DNA of 64,000 bases from Tritrichomonas musculus (Eukaryota > Parabasalia > Tritrichomonadida > Tritrichomonadidae). This document shows positions 38,361-47,429 of this stretch, one piece after another; the first letter of the stretch is position 1, and each line of letters starts with the position of its first letter. Below the pieces are notes generated by a model. The model was given only the letters and a program-made list of their open reading frames with translations. It was not told the DNA's origin and ran no database searches. The position numbers were made by a program, and so were the translations under genes. The stretch lies in NCBI GenBank assembly GCA_039105265.1, contig JAPFFF010000011.1:5270001-5334000 (forward strand), in the 5' to 3' direction.

Positions 38361-38581
38361 ATGAAAAATAAATTATTGAGTAAGCTCACCAAAAGAGATA
38401 TCTTATCGCTACCCGGATTCGCTAATAAAACTGCATCGTTGAGAGAGTTGAAGGGTGAGTTATCGAATCGATTGATAAGTATGCATATTAATAGGAGAGG
38501 TGTTTGCGTTGATGATTATATTAGAGCATTTGATAAGGATGATAATAAATTATTCGCAACAATTCGTAAAGGCAAATCGAG
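38361..38581 (+). pseudogene. LPGF-domain gene, interrupted by II-2
   Basis: The frame MKNKLLSKLTKRDILSLPGF with ELKGELSNRLISM and RRGVCVDDYIRAF resembles the N-terminal domain of the 334-aa protein at 36547. The left end of II-2 lies within it; codons past 38581 belong to the II-2 repeat. Function unknown. Confidence 0.65.
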
Positions 38582-39055
38582 AGTAGTAATGATATGTGCG
38601 ACGTGCATCCCTATTAACTACTGGAACATTTTACACCACCCTACCTTACCGCGCACCTAGCTCAGGTATGAAAAAATCAAATGTGATACTCATTATAGTT
38701 TTTGACGTCGTTTCCATTACCGAACATACATAATTTAAATAATTTTCTGAAATTCCCAGCAAACTCCCCCAAAACCCTACCACATCTACAAATACAAATT
38801 TCTGAATTTTGGGCTATCTACCTTACATAGAAGATTACAACATGCGCAATAGGCAATCTACAATTTCACATTTTAAATTTTACATGATGAAACACGAAAA
38901 ACTGACCTTCCTAAGATAGGTGCACAAACATGAAAACCCTAGAACGATTTTTACAAAAAATAATATTAACAAATGATATCACCAACTCTCATCACAAACG
39001 AGAATCACAAATTTATATTTCTTTTTTATTTTTCATTTTTTATTTCCATTTCACA
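38582..39055 (+). repeat. 474-bp terminal inverted repeat, left end of II-2
   Basis: Inverted match to 28012-28485. The terminus begins AGTAGTAATGATATGTGCG, in keeping with the AG start known for Polinton ends. The preceding six bases (ATCGAG) would be the target-site flank; its partner is not in the window. No gene is seen inside. Confidence 0.95.
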
Positions 39056-39066
39056 CAGTACTAAAC

Positions 39067-39759
39067 ATGAACACACAAAATACTATCAGCAATCTTATTT
39101 CTTCAAATCAGCAAATACAAGGAAATTACACAGATGAGCAAATTTCTGAATATTTTCAAGAACATAATTGTACTGTACTACGATTTCCTAAGAACGGATA
39201 TTCAGAAAGTGCTCTGACATTCTATCGTAATGACGATCCTAGCAGAATAATGTACACTACACTAGGAAGATTTGTAAGAAATCCAAATAAATTATACCAA
39301 AAAGATTATGGTTATATGCGCAAAAATAATATAATATTAACAGAGACAAAAGAGCAAAGATTAGAAAAACAAAGACAAGATTATGAAAACAAATTACGAG
39401 AGTCTATGAAGCAAGAAGATTGTATACTGACTTCTAAATATGAAGGTTCTCTTAAGCATGTACACTATACATATAACAATTTTGATTACAGAGTAACACC
39501 AGCAAATTGGAATGCAGGAGCAAGACCGCATCAAGCAAAATGTCCACGTTATACTCACGAACATATAGCACAGTTATTTGCACAAGAAGGTTGCAAACTT
39601 ATTTCGCAGTACCAGAATCAAAAATCAAAACTTACTTATGAATATAAAGGAAGAACATTCCAAGTTGTCTATAATGATTGGAAATTCTATCATAGTCGTC
39701 CACATTTAGGTCAAGTTCATACTTACTTCACAGAGGAAATAGATAGAGAATTTAATTAA
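39067..39759 (+). CDS. 230-aa protein with three related repeats
   Basis: Three units can be picked out by eye, near residues 22-75, 118-165 and 175-220. Each has an acidic helix start (DEQISEYFQEHNC, QEDC, HEHIAQLFAQEGC), a strand, then YNNFDYRV or YKGRTFQVVYNDWKF. They recall repeats of giant-virus and phage DNA-binding or nuclease-associated proteins of the type G-C-x-L-x-S-x-Y with a following zinc knuckle, but the knuckle cysteines are not a feature of this family version. The gene is the first inside the terminal repeat and leads to the polymerase, 87 bases on. Function unknown. Confidence 0.7.
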   Translation: MNTQNTISNLISSNQQIQGNYTDEQISEYFQEHNCTVLRFPKNGYSESALTFYRNDDPSRIMYTTLGRFVRNPNKLYQKDYGYMRKNNIILTETKEQRLEKQRQDYENKLRESMKQEDCILTSKYEGSLKHVHYTYNNFDYRVTPANWNAGARPHQAKCPRYTHEHIAQLFAQEGCKLISQYQNQKSKLTYEYKGRTFQVVYNDWKFYHSRPHLGQVHTYFTEEIDREFN

Positions 39760-39846
39760 AAAACTTTGCTCATATTTTTGTATTTCTTAATTTTTAATAT
39801 TTTTATTATTTTTATTTTTATTCTTACACAAACATCCAAACTCACA

Positions 39847-42800
39847 ATGACAAAAATAATTCCAACATCAGCATTTGATTTACCACAAGAAACATTAACG
39901 AAGATTATTACAATTCTGAACACAAAATTACATGCGAACATAAATTTAGATTCAGAAGACAGAGAACAAAATATAACAAACTTATGTAAGTATCTTAATG
40001 AAAACGCAGCTTTTGATATTCTCTTTGACTCTGAACTTGAAACCGAAGATATAATGCCAGATGAGACTCTTGGCGAAGTTGATATCAATAATTATGTTGA
40101 AGAAATTCTCAAACAAAGAACAAAACAAATAGAAGAAAACATAGAAATTGCAAAGAAAACTATAAATAGTGTTCTGGAGCAAATTAATACTGAACCTGAA
40201 AATCAAGAATTATATGAGTATCTAGAGAAAAATGGGAGTAACTTCAAAAGCAAACACAAAGATTTCCTCATCATCAACTTTCCTTATGATTTCGACAGAG
40301 CTGTAGCAGCTTTACAAGAATATGATTATCCAGAAATATTTGTAAAAGAGAGATATGATCATGGTGAGCCTATAGTTACATACTACTTCAACGAAATTTC
40401 ATCTTTGGAAAACATATACGAATCTCTACACAAAGTTTACAAAGATGAACTAAAACCTTTTAAAATTCACTTTCAGTTATCAGGTATCTTTGAAACAAGT
40501 ACCTTTGACTTCGAAACTTATGAAGAAAAATATGATTATGAGGCTAGAGAGATAAGATGGCAGAATTATAAATCTGCAATTCCAATAATAGTAAAAGATG
40601 AAAGAAACTTGGAAGAATGTAAAATGTATATAGAAACTGTGCTCAACAGCTATGAAACAACTTCATCAAATAACAAACTTACTATAGTACACTCAATTTC
40701 ATTTACAGTTTCAAGAATGAGAAAGGTTACAGGCCATATCAAAAATCTTCCACAAATTTTCAAGAACAACAACAATTATATTATTGTAGATGATGAAGAT
40801 GATAATTTATGTTGGTATAGATTTCTAGCTTGCTGTTTGTACCCAGAACTCACAAATCCTGAAAGTCAAAGAAAGAGTAAAAATATGGTCTACACTATTG
40901 AACATCGTACCAAGCGTGCCAAGAAGCTCCTTTTAGAAGAACATAACATAACATACACAACAAAAATACCAAATTATGGAAAAACAATTCTAGCTCAGTT
41001 TCAAGGTTCAACGACAGAAGATATGATGAAATCAGCAGAGAAACATAAAATCAATGTTAACATTTATGAGTACAATAATGATGAACAATATGATTTACAG
41101 GAACAATGGTATTTCAACGAAGAATATCCAACATTTTCTGCACTCTTGTTTGCCAAAGATAGAATTTTACATATAATGTTCATCAAAGATGCTGAGAAAC
41201 TTACCGCAATTCATGTTTGTCCAAAATGTAAGTCTTATGTTCATTATGGTCACAGCAATCTAAAAAGATTTGAAGATCATATCAAACATTGTGATGGAAA
41301 GTTCAAAAAACAATTTGTACCTAACAAAGAAGCTCTACCATACTGCCCACATATCTTAAACAACACTGTCTATGAATACTGTCTCGCGCATGATCTAGAA
41401 TGGAAGCCAAACATATATTATATGACTTATGATTTTGAAACTATGGAGCAAGTTGTAAATGAAGAAGCTGGCAAATCTACTTTTATAAACTCAAAACTCA
41501 TACCACTCTCAGTTTCATCATGTGTGAAGTCTGCTTCTGGACTTACAACAAAGAACTTTAGCTTAAGAGATAGCAAAGATTTTATTCCACTTTGGTTGAA
41601 TTGGCTTTTTGAAGAATCTTTGTTAATTTACGAAGATAAGCTAAAATATTCCTGTGTGCCAGAGAATATAGATCCAAATATTAATACTATTACTGTATTT
41701 GGCTTTAATTCTTCTAGGTTTGACAGTAATTTGTTCAAGAAATATTTAAACATGGAACACTGGAGTATAGATTCTACAAGTATTATAGGAACCTTATCAT
41801 CTTTAAAACAATTTATACTCACTTCTTCTAAATATCATACTTCTTTAAGATTTATAGATGCACAAGCTTTTGTGGCAGGAGGAACATTAAAACAATTTGG
41901 AGTGGATTTTGGAGGGCAGGAGAACAGTGTAAAAGGTATATTTCCATACGAGGTTATCAACAATGAGAATTACAATGAAGTTTTGTCGAAAACAGAACCT
42001 TTCGCATATGAAGATTTCTATAGTTATCTCAATCAAAATAATCCTCTTTCTAAGAAAGATTATGAAGAATATGTGAAAGACAGCAAGAATTACAAAAATA
42101 GATGGGAATATTTGCTAGCTTACAACGACAATGATGTAGAAATGATGATAAGACCTATAGACAATCTTATCAAAATGAATGCCGAGTATAAAGTAGACAT
42201 GATTTCAAATTTATCTTTGTCAAAATGTTCAGCTTGTATCAAGTATGCTCTAGCTTATAAGAATTTCGATCCGCATGTAGATTACGATATTATCAACAAA
42301 GAAAATACTTTTAAACCTACTTCAAAATGGTGGAGATATAAATGTGAAAGTTATTTCAAGCAAGATCAGAAGTATAATCAAACTCATGCTACCAAACCAA
42401 GAAATTTAGAAAAGTGTATCTCTGTTGACGACTATGATAAATTTTTAAAGATATACGAGAATTCTTGCTGTCATTTGTGTGGAGAACATTTCACAAACAC
42501 AAACAAACCTACATTAGATAGAATTAACAATGATATTGGACATGAGCTCGAAAATTGTAAACTTGCGTGTGCCGAGTGTAATAAGCTTCGTAAGAGAGAT
42601 GATCCAAAAATAACAAGACTCAGAACACAACTTAAGAAATTTTGCAAATTACATCATCTTCCAACTCTCATAAATGATGAACAAGAATATTATAGTTTAC
42701 GAAACAATATTACAGGTGGTCTTTCGAATGTGCAGCACAGATATAATATTAAAGGTGAAACTCATATAAACAAATTTCGTTATGATGCTGTCAACAATAA

Positions 42801-44220
42801 AGTTATCTCGTATGACACTCAGAATATTATGACTCATGTTGTTGGAGTTGATTTTAATAGTCTTTATCCTTCCTCATTTTCTTCTACAAAACATGATTTT
42901 AACAAATATCATGGCGGCGTTATGTACATGCCAGGTAGCTTTAGATATAGAATAGATGTGAAAGACGCACAAACAAAACAAAAGGCTATAAATATTATTA
43001 CAAGCAAGACAAGATTCCAGCCAAATCCAAAATATTTATTCAAAGCAGAAGTGAAGTTAGTATGTCCAGCAAACAAGATAAATTATTTTATAAATTTCCC
43101 TCCTGTCTTCAGAAATATTAACATCAAAAATAATGAAGATACAATTGGAAGTTATATGTACTCATATCTCCAAAAACACAAACTTGCTTCTTTAGACAAA
43201 GAAGAACGTAAATTAACAATGTTGCTCGATACTTATGGTGAGTATATGACTTTCTCAAATTACTATCTTTGGTTTTTACTTGATCATGGTTTAGTATTAG
43301 AAGATGTAAAGAGTGTTTCTATTTATGAAGCTCACACAGGATTTCATGAATTTGTAACAACTTTCATGAAGAAACGGCAGGATATAATTGCAGGAAAGGT
43401 TACAGGAAATGAAAAATTTTATAAGATCAGCATGAATGGTAGTTATGGTTACGATGGTATGAATTCTGAAAAGTTTTGTAAAGTAAAGATTTGTGATACT
43501 AACAAAGCTTATCAGTATATAATTTCACAAACGTACATGAATGGTGCTAAATTATCTGATGATCTTTTTATTATACAGCAGCAACCTAGATTCTATCACT
43601 GTACAACTTGCTTGCAAGAGAGTTTCTGGACACTAGATAATAGTAAGTTTTGGTATTTAACTTTCTATTACGATTTCATGAATAGATGTTTGGATATGAA
43701 CAAACTTCATTATATAGAAGGAGACAGTGATTCAGCCTACTTCGCTATATCAGGAAACAAAGATGAACCTCCATCACAGTTATTCAACAACATTATCAAA
43801 GATAAAGAATTTTATAACAAGCATATTTACAAATTCTTACCAAATCCAAAAATAAATACCGTAGAAGATGAGAAAAAGATTCTTGGGTGTGCTATAGAAA
43901 GAATAGGAGATAACATGATTGCACTTGCACCAAAATGTTACACAATCTGGAATAATGATGAAACTGTAAAAGCTATGAAATTAAAAGGTGTGAGTCTCAA
44001 AAAGAATAAGATTATGTATAAAGATTATGGTAACATCATTACAAACCAAACTATAAAACCAGGAATCAACGTAAATTTACAAATGAAGAACAATACTATG
44101 TCTAAAGTAACTGTAAACAAAAATGCTCTCACAGGACTACATACAAAAATGATAGTACTAGAGAATCAAGCTTGTTTACCTTTCATTACTGGACTGGCTG
44201 CAAAAGATTATTATTATTAA
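39847..44220 (+). CDS. polB: Protein-primed family B DNA polymerase (pPolB), 1457 aa
   Basis: The ATG at 39847 (MTKIIPTSAFDLPQE) is chosen because the 27 codons before it are an A/T-rich leader with TATTTTTA repeats. Exonuclease motif YDFETME is near residue 529, motif A DFNSLYPSS near 1002, motif B KISMNGSYGYDG near 1195, motif C GDSDSAYF near 1294. As in element A there is an OTU-like segment (DDNLCWYRFLACC, about 320), a zinc-finger-like HVCPKCKSYVHYG (about 457) and an HNH-type module (CHLCGEHF, TLDRINNDIGHE, ACAECN, about 875-915). It replicates the element from protein-primed ends. It looks whole. The stop reads TAAA. Confidence 0.95.
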   Translation: MTKIIPTSAFDLPQETLTKIITILNTKLHANINLDSEDREQNITNLCKYLNENAAFDILFDSELETEDIMPDETLGEVDINNYVEEILKQRTKQIEENIEIAKKTINSVLEQINTEPENQELYEYLEKNGSNFKSKHKDFLIINFPYDFDRAVAALQEYDYPEIFVKERYDHGEPIVTYYFNEISSLENIYESLHKVYKDELKPFKIHFQLSGIFETSTFDFETYEEKYDYEAREIRWQNYKSAIPIIVKDERNLEECKMYIETVLNSYETTSSNNKLTIVHSISFTVSRMRKVTGHIKNLPQIFKNNNNYIIVDDEDDNLCWYRFLACCLYPELTNPESQRKSKNMVYTIEHRTKRAKKLLLEEHNITYTTKIPNYGKTILAQFQGSTTEDMMKSAEKHKINVNIYEYNNDEQYDLQEQWYFNEEYPTFSALLFAKDRILHIMFIKDAEKLTAIHVCPKCKSYVHYGHSNLKRFEDHIKHCDGKFKKQFVPNKEALPYCPHILNNTVYEYCLAHDLEWKPNIYYMTYDFETMEQVVNEEAGKSTFINSKLIPLSVSSCVKSASGLTTKNFSLRDSKDFIPLWLNWLFEESLLIYEDKLKYSCVPENIDPNINTITVFGFNSSRFDSNLFKKYLNMEHWSIDSTSIIGTLSSLKQFILTSSKYHTSLRFIDAQAFVAGGTLKQFGVDFGGQENSVKGIFPYEVINNENYNEVLSKTEPFAYEDFYSYLNQNNPLSKKDYEEYVKDSKNYKNRWEYLLAYNDNDVEMMIRPIDNLIKMNAEYKVDMISNLSLSKCSACIKYALAYKNFDPHVDYDIINKENTFKPTSKWWRYKCESYFKQDQKYNQTHATKPRNLEKCISVDDYDKFLKIYENSCCHLCGEHFTNTNKPTLDRINNDIGHELENCKLACAECNKLRKRDDPKITRLRTQLKKFCKLHHLPTLINDEQEYYSLRNNITGGLSNVQHRYNIKGETHINKFRYDAVNNKVISYDTQNIMTHVVGVDFNSLYPSSFSSTKHDFNKYHGGVMYMPGSFRYRIDVKDAQTKQKAINIITSKTRFQPNPKYLFKAEVKLVCPANKINYFINFPPVFRNINIKNNEDTIGSYMYSYLQKHKLASLDKEERKLTMLLDTYGEYMTFSNYYLWFLLDHGLVLEDVKSVSIYEAHTGFHEFVTTFMKKRQDIIAGKVTGNEKFYKISMNGSYGYDGMNSEKFCKVKICDTNKAYQYIISQTYMNGAKLSDDLFIIQQQPRFYHCTTCLQESFWTLDNSKFWYLTFYYDFMNRCLDMNKLHYIEGDSDSAYFAISGNKDEPPSQLFNNIIKDKEFYNKHIYKFLPNPKINTVEDEKKILGCAIERIGDNMIALAPKCYTIWNNDETVKAMKLKGVSLKKNKIMYKDYGNIITNQTIKPGINVNLQMKNNTMSKVTVNKNALTGLHTKMIVLENQACLPFITGLAAKDYYY

Positions 44221-44258
44221 AAAATTTATTTTTATTTTTATTTTTATTTCAAACAACA

Positions 44259-44450
44259 ATGTCAGAACAAGAAATTTTAGAATCCTTAGCTGAGATTAAA
44301 CAACTTTTGAACGAAATCTTGCACAAACAACACAAACCTAAAACAAGAACAGCACCATTCAACAAAAGCAAAAATATGAATGAAGATCAAAGAAAGCAAG
44401 TTATAGAGTATATACAAAATGAGGATAACAAAGCTGAAATAGCAAAGTAA
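44259..44450 (+). pseudogene. Degraded relative of the 116-aa gene beside the polymerase
   Basis: MSEQEILESLAEIKQLLNEI is a coiled-coil start, and FNKSKNMNEDQRKQVIEYIQ corresponds to FNSSKFLNKDEREKVIQFLD of the protein at 12058-12408. It is shorter than the relative; the gene looks broken, about one break. The interval up to 44547 carries related sequence but no clean gene. Confidence 0.65.
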
Positions 44451-44547
44451 CCAAAACACAAACAAATCTCATATGTAAGACGAGAACTCAAAGAAAAATA
44501 TAATATAAATTTGTCTATTTACATGACTGACAAACTTATAAATAAGC

Positions 44548-47424
44548 TTAACTTTTGAATACTGCAAGTATATTTTCACTTATAATACTAGTAATAATTC
44601 CCACTGTCATTCTTCTTATTTTTGCAGTAACAGCAGTAGCACCAGCAAGAATCTTTAGTTTATTGTCATCATCTATGAAAACTTCATCTCCCACGCAATA
44701 GCAACTCGAGTCTGTAACACGCACAAGATAATCGCCATGGGAAGCTAGCTTTATTGAATTATTTTTGGCATCTATACTAGTACAAATTCCTACGTACTCT
44801 TTCCATGTTCCTTGTGTTTTCACAGAGCAAATACAGTCAGTGGTATCCTCTGTTGTAGAAACTTCCCATTTATCATTCTTTCTCTTGTACACATGCCCAG
44901 TAAGATACACGGGAGCTCCAACTATGAAATCAGAAATAGAGTTTACAGAAGTTTCTATGGGAGCGTAGTGTGTAATAGTAGTACTATTTGCTATTGTTCC
45001 TGTTATTGTTCCTGATACACGCAAATTACCACCAACATTTAAATTACTATATAATATAGTATTTGTATCTTGAAAACTTATTCTAGTAACATTTAAAAGT
45101 TGCCCAGCATCAACATTTATATTAAACTGGCCACAACTTCCTTCTGTATTATATCTGTATGAGAATTCTGCACTTTTATCTTCATTTTCACCAAAAACTA
45201 TATATTTACCCTTATTATTTTCATAACAACCATTAATAACCGTATTGTACTGCGGGTGTATATTTATTGTACCTTCTATAGTTGAATTCCCCGTAGTTTT
45301 CACATATTTTTCATTTGCTGTGACTTCTGTAAGTAGAGGTTCGAAATTAATATTGTGTGGATTTTGAAGATAAGTTTTCTTATCAATTTTATCATATCTC
45401 AAGAAATCTTTATTAGAATCATCAGAAATTATAAAAGTACTATGTGTAAGGCCAAAATTAACTTCATTATAAGAAGAACCATAATTCACAATCTTTAAAG
45501 CTGGATCTCCATAATTTGATTCTAAAGACACATGTTTACTATTATCGGTGTTCGCCATCACGATAGAATTCTTTTCTGCATCATACTTAAACAAATTATC
45601 TTTTGTTAGTTCTTCTACTAATTTTACAGTAGGCACAGCAACATCATTTGTGGTAGAACTTTCATCATACTGCTGTGAATTTACTACAGTTGGAATATCT
45701 GTCTTGAGTGCGTATGGTTCTAGATCAGGAATTGTAGGAATATCAGTTTTTAGAGCACAATCATTATTTTGCACTTCTTCTAGATAATTTTCTGCAATAT
45801 AACATTCTCTACCTTTGTAAGTTGATTTTACAAATTTTTTGTCAATTCCGTATACAAAAGCATATGAAATTTGATCACATATACTGTCATCTATATATAA
45901 TATTTTTAGTTTATGACAACCATAAAACATATTTGAGTATGATGAAGATTTATCTATAGCTGTTATATTTGAAATATCTAGAAGTTCTAAACTTATACAT
46001 TTACAGCATATAAAGTCGATATTTTCCACATTACTCAAATAAAACATAGATAAATCAAGTTCCTTTAGATTATTACACATGTAACATGAATTAAAGAAAT
46101 TTTTACATATATTATTACTATATCTCTTATCAAATTTCATAGTTTTTAATTTTCGACATTCATATATAAAACTTGCACAAGTTTCAACATTAGAAATATC
46201 AAAGTTAGTGAAATCTATATGAACTACAGTAGTAGACATATTTCCGAATGACAATAAAGAAATTATATCTTTACCATTGAAATCAGCAGCAACTGTTATA
46301 CTTGCAGGACAATTTCTATTAAGCTGAATAGAATTAAATTTAACAACATTATCATTGTAAACTATGTTTGGAACAAATTTCGTTAACTTCGCTACTGTTT
46401 TTAGAGTAGTAATTCTACCTTCACTAACATTATAAATATAATCACCATAAGTAAAAACATTTTCGGTGATAGTCTTTACAAACAATATTGTAGTTTCACT
46501 ATCTACCTTACATTTTATATACCCGACTTTGTCACTCTCATAAGCAACATAACTTTCAGCTATATCTTCTATTTTTACATATACTTCTTTGTCATTTGCA
46601 CTTATATTATGTGTGATAGTGAATGAGGTAGAAGTTCCATCTTCAAATATAGCTTTTACAGATAAAGTACACTCTTTTCTATTATATCTTTCATCTGCTG
46701 TGACTTCTGTAAGAAAAGGTTTCTTATCCTCAAGATTACAGGGATTTGCTAATAAAGTTTGTTTGTCATCTTTATCGTAATGAAGAATAATATTATCATT
46801 TATATCACTTATTAAAAAACCACAGGGTGTAGCTCCAAAACTAGCTTCATTATAAGAAGAATCATAATTCACAATCTTTAAAGCTGGATTTCCATAATGT
46901 GATTCTAAAGATACACATTTATTATTATCTGTGTTTGTCATCACAATTTCATTTTTTCCAGTATCATATGTAAATAAATTATGTTTCGTCGTCAAATCTT
47001 CCACTAATTTTACAGTAGGAACCACGTTATCATTTGTAGTAGAACTTTCATCATACTGCTGTGAATTTACTACAGTTGGAATATCATCTTTTAGTCTATA
47101 TTTTTCATCTGCAACAGCTGTAGTTAAGAGAGTTGTATCTTCATAAATAAGATCATTTTTCTTGCGATATTCATTTTCAAGTTCCTTATTTGAAACATAA
47201 TTCAGGATTTCTTTATTAAATTCTTCGGTCTTAAGAAACTCAAATAAGTCTGTAGAAAGTGCATATGGTTCCAACATTTTTTTGATTTCCTCAACATTTA
47301 TATTCGGACTTGAACTAACTCCACCTTGACACGAGTATTTTCTTATATATTCTATGATAAGCTCGTCTATAGTATTTACTTTCTTAATACTGCCAGCCTG
47401 CTCTATTGTGAACATTTTGGACAT
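44548..47424 (-). CDS. Fiber-like virion protein with leucine-rich (BspA/DUF285-like) insert, 958 aa
   Basis: The anchor MSKMFTIEQAGSIKKVNTID starts the protein. Stalk units of the type YALKTDIPT and the twice-used block VVNSQQYDESSTTND (about residues 112 and 590) follow. Between about residues 365 and 530 lies a leucine-rich domain with repeated FxxCxxLKxLDLS/SNVEN spacing (for example NNLKELDLSMFYLSNVENID, YGCHKLKILYID), the signature of BspA-like/DUF285 repeats known on trichomonad and bacterial surfaces. The last 145 residues (from STTITHYAPIE) match the C-terminal domain of the element A fiber. A stalk with an exposed binding insert and a terminal knob fits a host-attachment fiber. It looks whole. 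Start is 5 bases from the divergent 921-aa gene. Confidence 0.75.
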   Translation of the reverse strand: MSKMFTIEQAGSIKKVNTIDELIIEYIRKYSCQGGVSSSPNINVEEIKKMLEPYALSTDLFEFLKTEEFNKEILNYVSNKELENEYRKKNDLIYEDTTLLTTAVADEKYRLKDDIPTVVNSQQYDESSTTNDNVVPTVKLVEDLTTKHNLFTYDTGKNEIVMTNTDNNKCVSLESHYGNPALKIVNYDSSYNEASFGATPCGFLISDINDNIILHYDKDDKQTLLANPCNLEDKKPFLTEVTADERYNRKECTLSVKAIFEDGTSTSFTITHNISANDKEVYVKIEDIAESYVAYESDKVGYIKCKVDSETTILFVKTITENVFTYGDYIYNVSEGRITTLKTVAKLTKFVPNIVYNDNVVKFNSIQLNRNCPASITVAADFNGKDIISLLSFGNMSTTVVHIDFTNFDISNVETCASFIYECRKLKTMKFDKRYSNNICKNFFNSCYMCNNLKELDLSMFYLSNVENIDFICCKCISLELLDISNITAIDKSSSYSNMFYGCHKLKILYIDDSICDQISYAFVYGIDKKFVKSTYKGRECYIAENYLEEVQNNDCALKTDIPTIPDLEPYALKTDIPTVVNSQQYDESSTTNDVAVPTVKLVEELTKDNLFKYDAEKNSIVMANTDNSKHVSLESNYGDPALKIVNYGSSYNEVNFGLTHSTFIISDDSNKDFLRYDKIDKKTYLQNPHNINFEPLLTEVTANEKYVKTTGNSTIEGTINIHPQYNTVINGCYENNKGKYIVFGENEDKSAEFSYRYNTEGSCGQFNINVDAGQLLNVTRISFQDTNTILYSNLNVGGNLRVSGTITGTIANSTTITHYAPIETSVNSISDFIVGAPVYLTGHVYKRKNDKWEVSTTEDTTDCICSVKTQGTWKEYVGICTSIDAKNNSIKLASHGDYLVRVTDSSCYCVGDEVFIDDDNKLKILAGATAVTAKIRRMTVGIITSIISENILAVFKS

Positions 47425-47429
47425 AATAA

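Larger units (their letters stand above)
28486..38581. mobile_element. Element B: Polinton, family I, interrupted on both sides by family II copies
   Basis: Gene order capsid piece, integrase, penton-like, 333-aa, 835-aa (opposite), fiber, 334-aa basic, HNH (opposite), 99-aa piece follows family I as in element A. The left edge is the end of II-1 within the capsid gene and the right edge is the start of II-2 within the 99-aa gene. B must therefore predate both. Its integrase and penton-like genes are nearly identical to those of A. Apart from the two insertions the genes look largely open. Confidence 0.82.

Noticed and set aside
28012-39055. Reading 28012-39055 as one transposon with 474-bp ends
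   Set aside because: The promoters and terminal genes of family II lie outside this interval and the AG termini point inward, so the repeats are the ends of two neighbouring family II copies, with element B between them.
39766-39846. Hydrophobic leader on the II-2 polymerase
   Set aside because: It is an A/T-rich non-coding stretch read as Leu, Ile and Phe; the homolog in A starts differently and the ATG at 39847 fits.
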